Positions 8,282 to 17,794 of a stretch of 64,000 nucleotides of DNA are shown one piece after another (the first letter of the stretch is position 1; each line of letters opens with the position of its first letter). The notes beneath the pieces were generated by a model, which saw only the letters and a list, made by a program, of their open reading frames with translations, did not search any database and had not been told where the DNA came from. A program made the translations under genes and the position numbers. The stretch lies in NCBI RefSeq assembly GCF_019969845.1, contig NZ_JAHXYR010000002.1, positions 248,001 through 312,000 on the forward strand, given 5' to 3'. The stretch is from Sphingobacterium sp. GVS05A. GTDB lineage: Bacteria > Bacteroidota > Bacteroidia > Sphingobacteriales > Sphingobacteriaceae.

Positions 8282-9322
8282 ATGGAAAATAAAAAAGGAA
8301 TACCAAGTTGGTTAAAAATTGTTGCATTAATCGTCATCCTTGTCGGGGGGTATTTTGCATGGACATTTTATAAGGCTTTCTTTGCCTCAAACGTTTCTGG
8401 AGAGAAAAAATATCTTTACATTCATGAGGGTGCAAAGTATGAAGATGTCCTCAAATCGATTCAAGACTCTAGTCTTTTGGATGATATCGCTTCATTCGAA
8501 CGTGCTGCTCAATATAAAAAATACGAACAAAATGTTAAGCCGGGTCGCTACTTATTAACTCCCGGGATGAACAATAGACGTTTGATCGGTAACTTGATCG
8601 GAGGCTATCAGGAACCTGTGAAATTTAGATTTGCCAATGTAAGGCTAAAAGAAAATATGGCTGCATTATTGGGCAAAAACTTTGAGGCTGATTCAGCACA
8701 ATTTATTGCAATACTGAATGATGAAGCTACAGCGCAAAAATTTGGATTTACCAAAGAAAACCTGATTTCAATTTTCATTCCAAATACCTATGAAATTTAC
8801 TGGAACACGAGTCCAGAAAAGATTATTGCCCGCTTTGATGATGAGTGGAAAAAATTCTGGAACGCAGATCGCATTGCTAAAGCAAAAACACTGAATCTAA
8901 CACCACAACAGGTGAGTACATTGGCTTCCATCGTTAAAGGCGAGGCTTTGCACCAAGACGAAATGCCCATGATCGCTGGCTTATATTTAAATCGTCTAAA
9001 AAAAGGCATGCTCCTACAAGCCGATCCAACAGTAATCTTTGCTAATAATGATTTTACGATCAGAAGGGTCTTAAATAAACATTTAAGAATGGACAACCCT
9101 TACAATACATACATATATAGAGGCTTGCCTCCGGGGCCTATTTCCATCCCGAGTATTGCTGCCATTGATGCGGTTCTGAATTTCAAACAACATGACTATA
9201 TCTATATGTGTGCAAAGGATGATTTCTCAGGCTACCATAATTTTGCAAAAACAGAAGTAGAACACCTGGTAAATGCGCGAAAATTCCAACAAGCGTTAGA
9301 TGCCAGAAATATCAAGAAATAA
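8282..9322 (+). CDS. mltG: Endolytic murein transglycosylase MltG
   Basis: Cuts nascent glycan strands at the inner membrane and so sets chain length. The 346-residue protein has one N-terminal membrane helix (about 11-33), a LysM-like stretch, and the YceG/MltG catalytic domain. The segment ASIVKGEAL aligns with the family catalytic site, making Glu221 the probable catalytic residue, and LNRLKKGMLLQADPTV is a strong family signature. Its stop overlaps the next gene's start by one base, so the two are probably co-translated. Confidence 0.95.
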   Translation: MENKKGIPSWLKIVALIVILVGGYFAWTFYKAFFASNVSGEKKYLYIHEGAKYEDVLKSIQDSSLLDDIASFERAAQYKKYEQNVKPGRYLLTPGMNNRRLIGNLIGGYQEPVKFRFANVRLKENMAALLGKNFEADSAQFIAILNDEATAQKFGFTKENLISIFIPNTYEIYWNTSPEKIIARFDDEWKKFWNADRIAKAKTLNLTPQQVSTLASIVKGEALHQDEMPMIAGLYLNRLKKGMLLQADPTVIFANNDFTIRRVLNKHLRMDNPYNTYIYRGLPPGPISIPSIAAIDAVLNFKQHDYIYMCAKDDFSGYHNFAKTEVEHLVNARKFQQALDARNIKK

Positions 9323-9729
9323 TGTTTGTATTTGACCATCAGATTCGTGTCCGCTATGCAGAAACAGACCAAATGGGTTATGTCTATTATGGTAATTACG
9401 CTGCTTTTTACGAAATAGCGAGAACTGAAATGCTGAGAAGTACTGGGATATCTTACAAAGAACTGGAAGAAATGGGCGTTATGCTTCCTGTCACGGAGTT
9501 GAAAACAAAATATCTCAAACCGGGTAAGTATGATGATTTGATAACGATCCGGGTAACTATTCGTAAGAAACCGGCGGTCCGTATTATTTTTGAATATGAA
9601 CTTTTTAACGAAAGTGGCGAGTTACTCAATCAAGGAGAGACAACATTGGTATTTGTCAATATGGAAAAGAACAAACCTTGTATGCCTCCACAGATCTTTC
9701 AGGATAAGATGAGTAAATATTTTAATTGA
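9322..9729 (+). CDS. Hotdog-fold acyl-CoA thioesterase (YbgC/4HBT type)
   Basis: 135 residues, the usual size for the 4-hydroxybenzoyl-CoA thioesterase family. The N-terminal RYAETDQMGYVYYGNYAAF segment contains the conserved catalytic Asp (Asp16) and the YGNY helix start. These enzymes hydrolyse acyl-CoA or acyl-ACP thioesters in the cytosol; the acyl group cannot be read from sequence. The start overlaps the mltG stop by one base, and the next gene begins 1 bp after its stop, so a three-gene mltG-thioesterase-brkB operon is likely. Confidence 0.9.
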   Translation: MFVFDHQIRVRYAETDQMGYVYYGNYAAFYEIARTEMLRSTGISYKELEEMGVMLPVTELKTKYLKPGKYDDLITIRVTIRKKPAVRIIFEYELFNESGELLNQGETTLVFVNMEKNKPCMPPQIFQDKMSKYFN

Positions 9730-9730
9730 T

Positions 9731-10699
9731 ATGGGGAAATTCCACCAATGGCTATTAAATTTTGAACCTTATTTTAGATTAATCGAATGGAGCAAACGGG
9801 TTGTGTTACCAGGATTTGGTTCACTTCCCCTTTATACTGTAGCGGTGTTTTTCTTCCAGGAGCTCGCCAGAGATTCAATCGTCAGTAAGGCCTCTTCATT
9901 ATCATATAGTTTTTTGTTGGCCATATTTCCTGGCATAATCTTTCTATTTACATTAATTCCGTATATCCCAATCAACAACTTTCAGGAGCAATTACTGGAT
10001 TTTTTAGCGGTTGTCATTCCTAAAAATGCATTCCTTGTTGTTGAAACCACCCTCGAGGATATTATTAAAAACCAGAATGGTGGGCTCCTTTCCTTTGGTT
10101 TTCTTTTCGCAGCATATTTTGCGACCAATGGCATGGCCTCATTAATGAATGCTTTCAATAAAGCTTCCTTAATGACCGAGAAAAGACCTTGGATAAGAAA
10201 AAGGCTCATTGCGCTAACATTAGCCTTTCTGATTATTTTTGCTCTCACCGTCGGAATGACTGTATTCACCATTGCTGGTGTAACGATTGATTATCTAAAA
10301 GAAACCACGGGCATTAAATCCAGTATGTGGGCGACTTTGTTAAAACTCGCACGATGGATTATTATTTTCGCAATTTATTTCTTTACGGTGAGCTGTATCT
10401 ATAAGTTTGGTCCATCTACATCAAACAAGTGGAAGCTTTTTAGCCCCGGCGCCTCCATGGCCACAATATTAGCGATTTTGACTTTCTCGATTTTCACATT
10501 CTATATTAATCATTTTGGTGCATATAATAAATTATATGGTTCGATCGGAACATTGATCGTCATTATGCTCTGGATCTACCTCAATACCCTGATATTATTA
10601 TTGGGCTATGAGCTAAATGCCGCAATAGCATTGTCCAAGCAAACCATTGTCATTGCCAAGCCGCGGATCTTCAACTCATTTAAAAAAGATAACGAATAG
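9731..10699 (+). CDS. YihY/BrkB-family inner-membrane protein
   Basis: A 322-residue integral membrane protein with about six helices. Family hallmarks are KASSLSYSFLLAIFPGIIFLF near residues 54-74, FGFLFAAYFATNGMASLMNAFNKA, and a C-terminal NHFGAYNKLYGSIGTLIVIMLWIY stretch. The family was once misnamed ribonuclease BN; its function remains poorly defined, and it is generally listed as a possible transporter or envelope factor. It is the third gene of the mltG operon by spacing. Confidence 0.9.
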   Translation: MGKFHQWLLNFEPYFRLIEWSKRVVLPGFGSLPLYTVAVFFFQELARDSIVSKASSLSYSFLLAIFPGIIFLFTLIPYIPINNFQEQLLDFLAVVIPKNAFLVVETTLEDIIKNQNGGLLSFGFLFAAYFATNGMASLMNAFNKASLMTEKRPWIRKRLIALTLAFLIIFALTVGMTVFTIAGVTIDYLKETTGIKSSMWATLLKLARWIIIFAIYFFTVSCIYKFGPSTSNKWKLFSPGASMATILAILTFSIFTFYINHFGAYNKLYGSIGTLIVIMLWIYLNTLILLLGYELNAAIALSKQTIVIAKPRIFNSFKKDNE

Positions 10700-10868
10700 G
10701 CACTACAAGACACAACGAACAGTCAAAAAGAATGTTGTCAGGCTTAAACCTCTCCTATTCTGACCAATGAAAGCTCATGTCCTGAGCCCCTTCAGCCCCA
10801 GTTGTACGACAGCAACCTATAACTAGGGGATAACTGAAAGTCTTTCAATAAAATAAGAAAAATAAAAT

Positions 10869-10897
10869 TTTGCATTAAAAGTTTTTTTGTACCTTTG
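10869..10897 (+). promoter_or_regulatory. Promoter of rpsA
   Basis: TTTG (10869-10872), 17 nt spacer, TACCTTTG (10890-10897): a textbook Bacteroidota promoter 38 nt before the rpsA ATG, with an A-rich leader typical of highly expressed genes in this phylum. Confidence 0.75.
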
Positions 10898-10935
10898 CAA
10901 CTCCTACAACGTAGGAAAAAGGAGAAAATTAATTA

Positions 10936-12867
10936 ATGGCAAAAAAACAAGAAGCAGAAAAAGAATTAGCAGCGAAAAACGCAGAGCTACAAGGTGCTGA
11001 CACTAAAGTAGTGAAAGACACTGAAAAAATTGAATCAGAAGCTGATTCAAACTTAATCGACGAAATCAAATCAAACACTTGGATCACACCAGAAGGTGAA
11101 TTTGACTGGGATGCAAATGATAAAGGTTTCGGAAATTATAGCGAAGCTGAACGCGCTAAACTTGAAGCACAATACGCAGATACTTTCAACCAAGTTAACC
11201 AAGGTGAAATTATTGAAGGTACTGTCGTTTCTATCAACAATAAAGACGTAGTCTTAAATGTTGGTTTCAAATCTGACGGTTTAGTTTCTTTATCCGAATT
11301 CCGTGACTTACCAGAATTAAAAATTGGTGACAAAGTTGACGTATTCGTTGAATCTCAAGAAGATGCTAACGGTCAATTAGTACTTTCTCGCAAACGTGCT
11401 AAAACTCAAAAATCTTGGGAAGCTATCAATGAGGCATTGGAAAATGATGCAATCATTACTGGCTTCGTTAAGAGCCGTACTAAAGGTGGTCTTATCGTTG
11501 ACATCAAAGGTGTTGAAGCTTTCTTACCTGGATCTCAAATTGATATCAAGCCTATCCGTGACTACGATATATACGTAGGTAAAACAATGGAATTCAAAGT
11601 TGTTAAAATCAACCACGAATTCAAAAACGTTGTCGTATCACACAAAGTATTAATTGAGAACGACTTAGAAAACCAAAAATCTGAGATCGTTGCTAAATTA
11701 GAAAAAGGTCAAGTATTAGAAGGAACTGTTAAAAATATCACTGACTTCGGTGTATTCATCGACTTAGGTGGTGTTGACGGTTTGTTGCATATCACAGATA
11801 TCTCTTGGGGTCGTATCGAGCATCCAAAAGAAGTTTTATCTTTAGATCAAACAATCAACGTTGTTGTATTAGACTTTGATGATGAGAAAAAACGTATCGC
11901 TTTAGGCTTGAAACAATTATCTGAGCACCCTTGGGAATCTTTAGATACAGCATTAGAAGTAGGTTCTAAAGTTAAAGGTAAAATCGTAACAGTTGCTGAT
12001 TACGGTGCTTTCTTAGAAATCATCCCAGGTGTTGAAGGTTTGATCCACGTTTCTGAAATGTCTTGGTCTCAAAACTTACGTTCTCCACAAGAGTTCTTAA
12101 AAGTTGGTGATGAGATCGAAGCTCAAATCTTAACTTTAGATCGTGATGAGCGTAAAATGAGCTTAGGTATCAAACAATTGACTCCAGATCCTTGGAAAAA
12201 CATTACTGAGCGTTACCCAGTAGGCTCTAAACAAACAGCTGTTGTTAAAAACATGACTAACTTCGGTGTATTTGTTGAGTTAGAAGAAGGTATCGACGGT
12301 TTGATCCACATCTCTGATTTATCTTGGTCTAAAAAAATTAACCACCCTAACGAATTCACTAAAGTTGGTGAAACATTAGAAGTAGTTGTATTAGAATTAG
12401 ATGAAGAAAACCGTAAATTATCTTTAGGTCACAAACAATTGGAAGAAAATCCTTGGGATACTTTCGAGACAATCTTCACTGAAGGTTCTATCCACGAAGG
12501 TACTGTGATCAAAGTTGGTGACAAAGGTGATATCGTTGCGCTACAATATGGTGTTGAAGGTTTCTGTCCTTCTAAACACTCTGTTAAAGAAGACGGTTCT
12601 TCATTGAAAGTTGATGAAGTAACTTCATTCAAAATCATCGAGTTCAACAAAGAGAACAAACGTTTGGTAATTTCTCACTCTCGTATCTGGGAAGAAGAGA
12701 AAGAAGAAGCTCGCAAAGAAGAGTCTAGCAACCGTAAAAAAGACGCTAAAGCTGAGTCTTCAGCTGTTAAAAAAGTAAAAGATTCAGTTGAAAAATCTAC
12801 TTTAGGCGACTTAGACGTGTTAGCTCAATTGAAAGAGCAAATGGAAAATGACAAAAACGCTAAGTAA
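10936..12867 (+). CDS. rpsA: 30S ribosomal protein S1
   Basis: RNA-binding ribosomal protein that helps load mRNA on the 30S subunit. 643 residues with an acidic N-terminal extension of about 90 residues and six S1 OB-fold repeats (about 91-160, 170-245, 258-330, 344-416, 429-503 and 515-583). Repeats 3-5 carry the classic GxFV/I and GLxHxSxxSW signatures. A Lys/Glu-rich C-terminal tail follows. Codon choice is much more biased than in its neighbours, as expected for a very highly expressed gene. In Bacteroidota, which mostly lack Shine-Dalgarno sequences, S1 may be particularly important; that is background, not seen here. Confidence 0.97.
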   Translation: MAKKQEAEKELAAKNAELQGADTKVVKDTEKIESEADSNLIDEIKSNTWITPEGEFDWDANDKGFGNYSEAERAKLEAQYADTFNQVNQGEIIEGTVVSINNKDVVLNVGFKSDGLVSLSEFRDLPELKIGDKVDVFVESQEDANGQLVLSRKRAKTQKSWEAINEALENDAIITGFVKSRTKGGLIVDIKGVEAFLPGSQIDIKPIRDYDIYVGKTMEFKVVKINHEFKNVVVSHKVLIENDLENQKSEIVAKLEKGQVLEGTVKNITDFGVFIDLGGVDGLLHITDISWGRIEHPKEVLSLDQTINVVVLDFDDEKKRIALGLKQLSEHPWESLDTALEVGSKVKGKIVTVADYGAFLEIIPGVEGLIHVSEMSWSQNLRSPQEFLKVGDEIEAQILTLDRDERKMSLGIKQLTPDPWKNITERYPVGSKQTAVVKNMTNFGVFVELEEGIDGLIHISDLSWSKKINHPNEFTKVGETLEVVVLELDEENRKLSLGHKQLEENPWDTFETIFTEGSIHEGTVIKVGDKGDIVALQYGVEGFCPSKHSVKEDGSSLKVDEVTSFKIIEFNKENKRLVISHSRIWEEEKEEARKEESSNRKKDAKAESSAVKKVKDSVEKSTLGDLDVLAQLKEQMENDKNAK

Positions 12868-12887
12868 TTAGTATTTTCAATCCATAA

Positions 12888-12925
12888 AAAGCGGCTGTTC
12901 CAAAAGAACAGCCGCTTTGTTTTTA
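12888..12925 (+). terminator. rpsA terminator
   Basis: Perfect 13-bp arms (12888-12900, 12906-12918), 5-nt loop, then GTTTTT. Confidence 0.9.
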
Positions 12926-12946
12926 ACGGTCTGCTTTGTAATTTTG
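12916..12946 (+). promoter_or_regulatory. Promoter of the sulfurtransferase gene
   Basis: TTTG (12916-12919), 19 nt spacer, TAATTTTG (12939-12946), 20 nt before the ATG. The -33 box lies in the tail of the rpsA terminator. Confidence 0.65.
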
Positions 12947-12965
12947 TGTACATAAGATCATTGTT

Positions 12966-13805
12966 ATGTTATTCAAATCAGCCTTAATTAGTCCATCCGA
13001 ACTTCAGGATACATTGGTCCAAAATGGAAATGTAATCCTACTAGACTGCACCATCGATAAGGTCGGTCAATCTTTAAAAGACGCAAAATTAGAATTACTT
13101 CCAAATTCATTATTTTTTGATATCGAGGGGAAATTCTCTGAGCACGCGGCTAAATTGCCCCATACCTTAGTATCTGAACAGGTGTTTGAGAAAGAAGCTC
13201 AAGCTTTAGGAATTGATCAGAACAGTATCGTTGTTTTATATGATAGATGGGGAGTTTATTCCAGTCCACGTGCCTGGTGGATGTTTAAAGTCATGGGGTT
13301 TGATCAGGTCTATATTTTAAATGGAGGAGTTCCTGCCTGGAAAAAAAATAAATTTGAACTAACAGACAGTTACAAGCAGCAGCATAATACGGGAAATTTC
13401 AAGGCACATTTCCAAAAAAACCTTTACGCTGACAAAGAGTATATCTTAGCACATTACAAAGCACCAGAAGTAAGTATTTTCGATGCTAGAAGTAAAGGAA
13501 GATTTATTGGTTTAGTTGCTGAACCCCGAAAAGGCCTTAATGGTGGACATATTCCACATTCCAAAAACCTGCCTTTCGAAGAATTGCTTGATGGTATTTA
13601 TTATAAACAAGTTGATGAACTTAAGCAGCAATTTGATCAATTTAAAACAACAGGAAGTGAATACATATTTTCCTGTGGTTCGGGGGTAACTGCCTCTATC
13701 CTTGCCTTTGCATCGTATATTTCAGGCCAAACAAACATACGTGTATACGATGGTTCCTGGTCTGAATGGGGCCGAGAAGAACTTAACCTCCCAATAGAAA
13801 AATAA
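12966..13805 (+). CDS. Thiosulfate/3-mercaptopyruvate sulfurtransferase
   Basis: A 279-residue protein with two rhodanese domains. The N-terminal domain is inactive; the C-terminal active loop is CGSGVT starting at Cys237. This loop type is characteristic of 3-mercaptopyruvate sulfurtransferase rather than thiosulfate-specific rhodanese. It moves sulfane sulfur from mercaptopyruvate or thiosulfate to a nucleophile such as cyanide or thioredoxin. Single gene with its own promoter; its stop directly abuts the convergent recQ stop. Confidence 0.9.
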   Translation: MLFKSALISPSELQDTLVQNGNVILLDCTIDKVGQSLKDAKLELLPNSLFFDIEGKFSEHAAKLPHTLVSEQVFEKEAQALGIDQNSIVVLYDRWGVYSSPRAWWMFKVMGFDQVYILNGGVPAWKKNKFELTDSYKQQHNTGNFKAHFQKNLYADKEYILAHYKAPEVSIFDARSKGRFIGLVAEPRKGLNGGHIPHSKNLPFEELLDGIYYKQVDELKQQFDQFKTTGSEYIFSCGSGVTASILAFASYISGQTNIRVYDGSWSEWGREELNLPIEK

Positions 13806-15707
13806 TCAAAATAAAGTATTCCAGGAATAGAGCTTGTCCTCCAAACGAATTACTTCGGCATCCAGTAGGTCTCGGACAACCTCTATTCTTCTTTTTTCAG
13901 TTCCAAGGGTCAAACTGTCAATCAGGTCGTGAAGACTTTTAGGTGCCAACAACAAGCTGTTTTTTATCTCTTCCTTAATTTTAGCTCGCTGGCTTTCTTT
14001 ATGTATACGCATTAAGCAGAGGTCACATACCTGGCAGAAACCTGCATTCTTTTCGCCAAAATAAAGCAGCAAGGACTGGCTGCGACAATGGGACTTTTCG
14101 ATATAATCTATCATTCCATTGACCTGTTCCCCTTTGACCTGATGACGGTCGCGAATAAAGATATGATCGATGTACAGGTGTTTATAGTCAACACGATTTT
14201 GCAAAAATGTCAGCTGTGGTGCATCCGTAGAAGGGAGGTAACTCGCAATTTCCAATGCTTCCAGTGATTTTAGCAGTTCTACCACCCGACCGTATGGAAC
14301 TCCAAGCTTATTTGCAAATTCATATTCATTAATTAGTATGTAATTCTCAAAAACGCCACCATAGGTACGTAAAATTGCCTTAATCAATTTATCATATTTC
14401 ACATATTGCACTTGAACCTTATACAATTCTGTGCTATCAATTTCAAATTTGAAACGTGAGGGTATCGTTACCGCTTCTGACAACGTCAACCAACCATCGC
14501 GTTCCAAAAATTTCAATGCATTCATGACCGGCACCAAAGGCAATTGATATTTTTTGGCAAACGTAACCACATCAAAATCTATTGTCAGACCTTCGCCCGC
14601 TCCATAGGGAATCTGGAAATGATTACATAAATAATGATAAGTCTGTTGAATGAAAGGAACATCCGGAAAGCTGGCTTCCAAGTTATCAACAAGCTTTTTT
14701 TCATCATTCTTTTGATAAAGAATAACTGGATAAGCTTTTTTACCATCACGTCCGGCCCTACCAGCTTCCTGGTAATAAGCTTCCAGCGAATCAGGCAGAT
14801 CTAGGTGAATTACAAAACGAACATCAGGTTTATCGATTCCCATACCAAAAGCATTTGTGGCAACGATAACACGAACAGCATTAGTCATCCAGCCATTCTG
14901 CTTCTGATCACGCTCTTGCCCCGGCAGTCCCGCATGATAGTAGTCTGATGCAATTCCATTGTTGATTAAAATACGTGCTATTTCCTGCGTCTCTCTCCGA
15001 TTTCGAACATACACAATACCTGATCCACCCAGTTTATGAATAATACGCACCATCCGTCCCATTTTGTCCTCTTCCTCAATAGCCATATAGGCTAAATTGT
15101 CCCGAAGAAAACTTTTGACAAATACATTCTTCTGCGGAAAATTGAGTTTCTGCTGTATATCGACAATAACCCGTTCAGTTGCGGTTGCTGTCAGCGCTAA
15201 AAATGGCACTTTAGGATGAAGCTCTTTCAGTTTTGCTAACTCCAGATAAGGTGGCCTAAAATCATAACCCCATTGAGAAATACAATGTGCTTCATCGATA
15301 GCAAACAGATTGACGTTCATAAAGCGGATCCGCTCCCTGACAAGATCATTATACAATCGCTCAGGAGATAGGTAAAGAAACTTTATTTTTCCATAGACAC
15401 AATTATCCAAGGTAATATCCACTTCCCTCTTTTTCATTCCTGAATAAATAGCGACTGCCTGAATACCGTTTTTCTTCAGATGTTCTACTTGATCTTTCAT
15501 CAGCGCAATCAGCGGTGTTACCACGATGCAGATTCCCTCCATCATCAATGCTGGCACCTGAAAACAAATGGATTTCCCCCCTCCTGTAGGTAGTAAAGCA
15601 AGTGTATCTTTACCAGAAATAACTGACTGAATAATTTCTTCCTGTAATGGTCGAAATGATTCAAAACCCCAATATTGCCTTAAGATTGATATACTATCTA
15701 AAGTCAT
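13806..15707 (-). CDS. recQ: ATP-dependent DNA helicase RecQ
   Basis: 3'-to-5' helicase acting in recombination and fork repair. In 633 residues: Walker A TGGGKS at 41-46, DEAH box 138-141 followed by the RecQ aromatic loop CISQWGYDFRPPY, helicase motif VI in AYYQEAGRAGRDG, then an RQC-type region with a cysteine set CRSQSLLLYFGEKNAGFCQVC for zinc. A separate HRDC domain is not evident in the C-terminal part. Its ATG overlaps the comEC TGA as ATGA, so it is translated from the same message as comEC. Confidence 0.95.
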   Translation of the reverse strand: MTLDSISILRQYWGFESFRPLQEEIIQSVISGKDTLALLPTGGGKSICFQVPALMMEGICIVVTPLIALMKDQVEHLKKNGIQAVAIYSGMKKREVDITLDNCVYGKIKFLYLSPERLYNDLVRERIRFMNVNLFAIDEAHCISQWGYDFRPPYLELAKLKELHPKVPFLALTATATERVIVDIQQKLNFPQKNVFVKSFLRDNLAYMAIEEEDKMGRMVRIIHKLGGSGIVYVRNRRETQEIARILINNGIASDYYHAGLPGQERDQKQNGWMTNAVRVIVATNAFGMGIDKPDVRFVIHLDLPDSLEAYYQEAGRAGRDGKKAYPVILYQKNDEKKLVDNLEASFPDVPFIQQTYHYLCNHFQIPYGAGEGLTIDFDVVTFAKKYQLPLVPVMNALKFLERDGWLTLSEAVTIPSRFKFEIDSTELYKVQVQYVKYDKLIKAILRTYGGVFENYILINEYEFANKLGVPYGRVVELLKSLEALEIASYLPSTDAPQLTFLQNRVDYKHLYIDHIFIRDRHQVKGEQVNGMIDYIEKSHCRSQSLLLYFGEKNAGFCQVCDLCLMRIHKESQRAKIKEEIKNSLLLAPKSLHDLIDSLTLGTEKRRIEVVRDLLDAEVIRLEDKLYSWNTLF

Positions 15708-17794
15708 AAGCTCTCCTTATCCCAAACATACGCAAAATTATCTTTTATGATATAACTCTTTATACGCAAGCTGTCCAGTATGACCTGGGCTTTGAACGAT
15801 TTTGTCAGTGAATTGGAACCATCAAGGATAACCTGTTTGGGTGAAATTATACGCACTGCCGCAGATAGTTTATGAATAGCATTCTTCCTAATGACCAATA
15901 GATCTGCTTGTGGTAGTGTATCTTTAAAATGCTCCATAATGACTACTTTTCCTATTGGTAGCTCTATTAAATAATTATTCCTTATAGCTTTACCATTTAA
16001 TGGAATAAATTGAATATTGCCATCAGTAGTCAATACCTGGATTTCCCGACCGCAAGCATATTGCAGAGCTTTATGATTTAATGAATCAAAGGTGCTATAA
16101 ATTACAGCCCGTCTATTCTTAAAATAAGCTACTGTTAGTTCATTTTTCGTATTGTATACCCGAAATCGCTCCATATTTTTATTTATCATCTGTTGATTGA
16201 TGTCTATGATCATGATCCCAGTCACACAAAGGAGCCCCAGATAGTGATACTTTTTGTCTTTCCATTGATAGGCATACAAAAACGAAAAAATAGCCGCATA
16301 TGAAAGAAAAAGGAGACCATTGTCAATGATATTGATTTTGATCGTTGAAAAGGCCAAATGATCAATGGAATTCAGGAAATAAAGCATAAATCTGATTAAA
16401 TTTTCCAGAAGATTTCCCAAGATCTCATTTAACCAATCAATGGGATTGATTGTCATCACAAACCCCAGATACATTGCTAATGTTGAAGGGAAATCAACTA
16501 GTAGATTAGCCAGTAAAAAATAGGTAGGGAATTGTCCAAAATAATAGAGCGTAAGTGGTGTTGTCAAAATTTGTGCGGCTATAGAGATACCAACGGTATC
16601 CCTAAAAAAACGCAGTACCGGATTTTTTGCAACAATCATTTTTTCAAAAATTGGCAAAAATAATATCATGCCTAAGACCGCCAAAAATGAGAGCTGAAAT
16701 CCCACATTCGTAACCGCCCTAGGAGACAAAAGCAAAATAACTGTTGCGGCAGCAACCAGCGCATTTAAAGTCGAACTATTTCGTTTAAAATATTGTGCGG
16801 ATAAAACAAAACTTATCATAATAGCAGAGCGGGTAATAGGTGGATCTAAGCCCGTAATAAAAGCGTATAGCCAAATCGCGGAAAATGTTATTACAACAGG
16901 CACCCAGTTCAACATTAACGGCAAGGGAATATATCTAAATACGAGCGATAAAAACCCGAAAAGCACTGCCACATGCATTCCAGAAACGCTCAATACATGT
17001 ATCGTTCCCGTATTTGTAAATGTCCTTATGGTATCTTCATCAAGATTATTACGAAAACCGTATATCAAAGCAGCTACAATGGAGAAGTGTTCCTCTTTCT
17101 TAAAATAATTCCGAAGTTTCTTTAAAAAATACCCCCGTATTTCTAGCGCCATACCGGTAATATCGGCGGATTGGGAAGCTCCTTTTTCGATTGTGGTACA
17201 GCTATCCGTTCGTAAGAAAATTTGATGATAGATATCGGCTCTTTCCAAGTGTTCTTTATAGTCAAACTCGAGTGGATTCAATGGCGGAGGTACGCTTACC
17301 ATTTTACCGGCTAACCAAATCCGATCGGCATATTGAAACTGGTCTTTCACTCTAGACTTTAAGGAGATCATAATCTTGCCGGTAGTTGCAATAAAACCTC
17401 CCTGGCTATAACCACCTATTACCTCAGCTGAGAATCGAATGACACCGGACTTAGCTTTAGGCTCCTCAGTAATATCCACAACATAGTTATCTAACTCAAA
17501 ATGTGAAAAATGATTTGTGACGTAAAGCGGGTCGTTACGCCAAAATTGCCACACAGCAAATAACAGGACCAGCATATAATATCCGATAAGATAGCTATAT
17601 TTAAAGAGTCTTCCTTTGAGTATATAGCAACAAAGGGTTATTCCTGTTAACAGGAACAAGCTATATTGCAGGTATTGAAACCATACAGGTGAGAGCTTTA
17701 GCACTGGAGCTGTAAAAAGCCCAATAGCGTAAACCGAAGCAATCTTTAGTATAGGAATTCGTTCCAGCTTTTGATAAAAACTCAATTCCTTCAT
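15704..17794 (-). CDS. comEC: ComEC/Rec2-family DNA-uptake channel protein
   Basis: Inner-membrane channel through which single-stranded DNA enters during transformation. About 696 residues: two or three N-terminal helices, an OB-fold (DUF4131) region (about 100-230), then the Competence domain with VLSVSGMHVAVLFG near residue 270 and around ten helices to about 520. A soluble C-terminal part sits where other ComEC proteins have a metallo-beta-lactamase-like nuclease; no HxHxDH metal motif is visible. ATG 17794 is chosen because it overlaps the upstream TGA as ATGA; ATG 17803 is in frame and possible. Confidence 0.9.
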   Translation of the reverse strand: MKELSFYQKLERIPILKIASVYAIGLFTAPVLKLSPVWFQYLQYSLFLLTGITLCCYILKGRLFKYSYLIGYYMLVLLFAVWQFWRNDPLYVTNHFSHFELDNYVVDITEEPKAKSGVIRFSAEVIGGYSQGGFIATTGKIMISLKSRVKDQFQYADRIWLAGKMVSVPPPLNPLEFDYKEHLERADIYHQIFLRTDSCTTIEKGASQSADITGMALEIRGYFLKKLRNYFKKEEHFSIVAALIYGFRNNLDEDTIRTFTNTGTIHVLSVSGMHVAVLFGFLSLVFRYIPLPLMLNWVPVVITFSAIWLYAFITGLDPPITRSAIMISFVLSAQYFKRNSSTLNALVAAATVILLLSPRAVTNVGFQLSFLAVLGMILFLPIFEKMIVAKNPVLRFFRDTVGISIAAQILTTPLTLYYFGQFPTYFLLANLLVDFPSTLAMYLGFVMTINPIDWLNEILGNLLENLIRFMLYFLNSIDHLAFSTIKINIIDNGLLFLSYAAIFSFLYAYQWKDKKYHYLGLLCVTGIMIIDINQQMINKNMERFRVYNTKNELTVAYFKNRRAVIYSTFDSLNHKALQYACGREIQVLTTDGNIQFIPLNGKAIRNNYLIELPIGKVVIMEHFKDTLPQADLLVIRKNAIHKLSAAVRIISPKQVILDGSNSLTKSFKAQVILDSLRIKSYIIKDNFAYVWDKESL

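Noticed and set aside
10740..10850. Hairpin after the BrkB-like gene (CCCCAGTT ... AACTAGGGG)
   Set aside because: Arms require a bulge and a loop of over 20 nt with no T run; not a convincing terminator.
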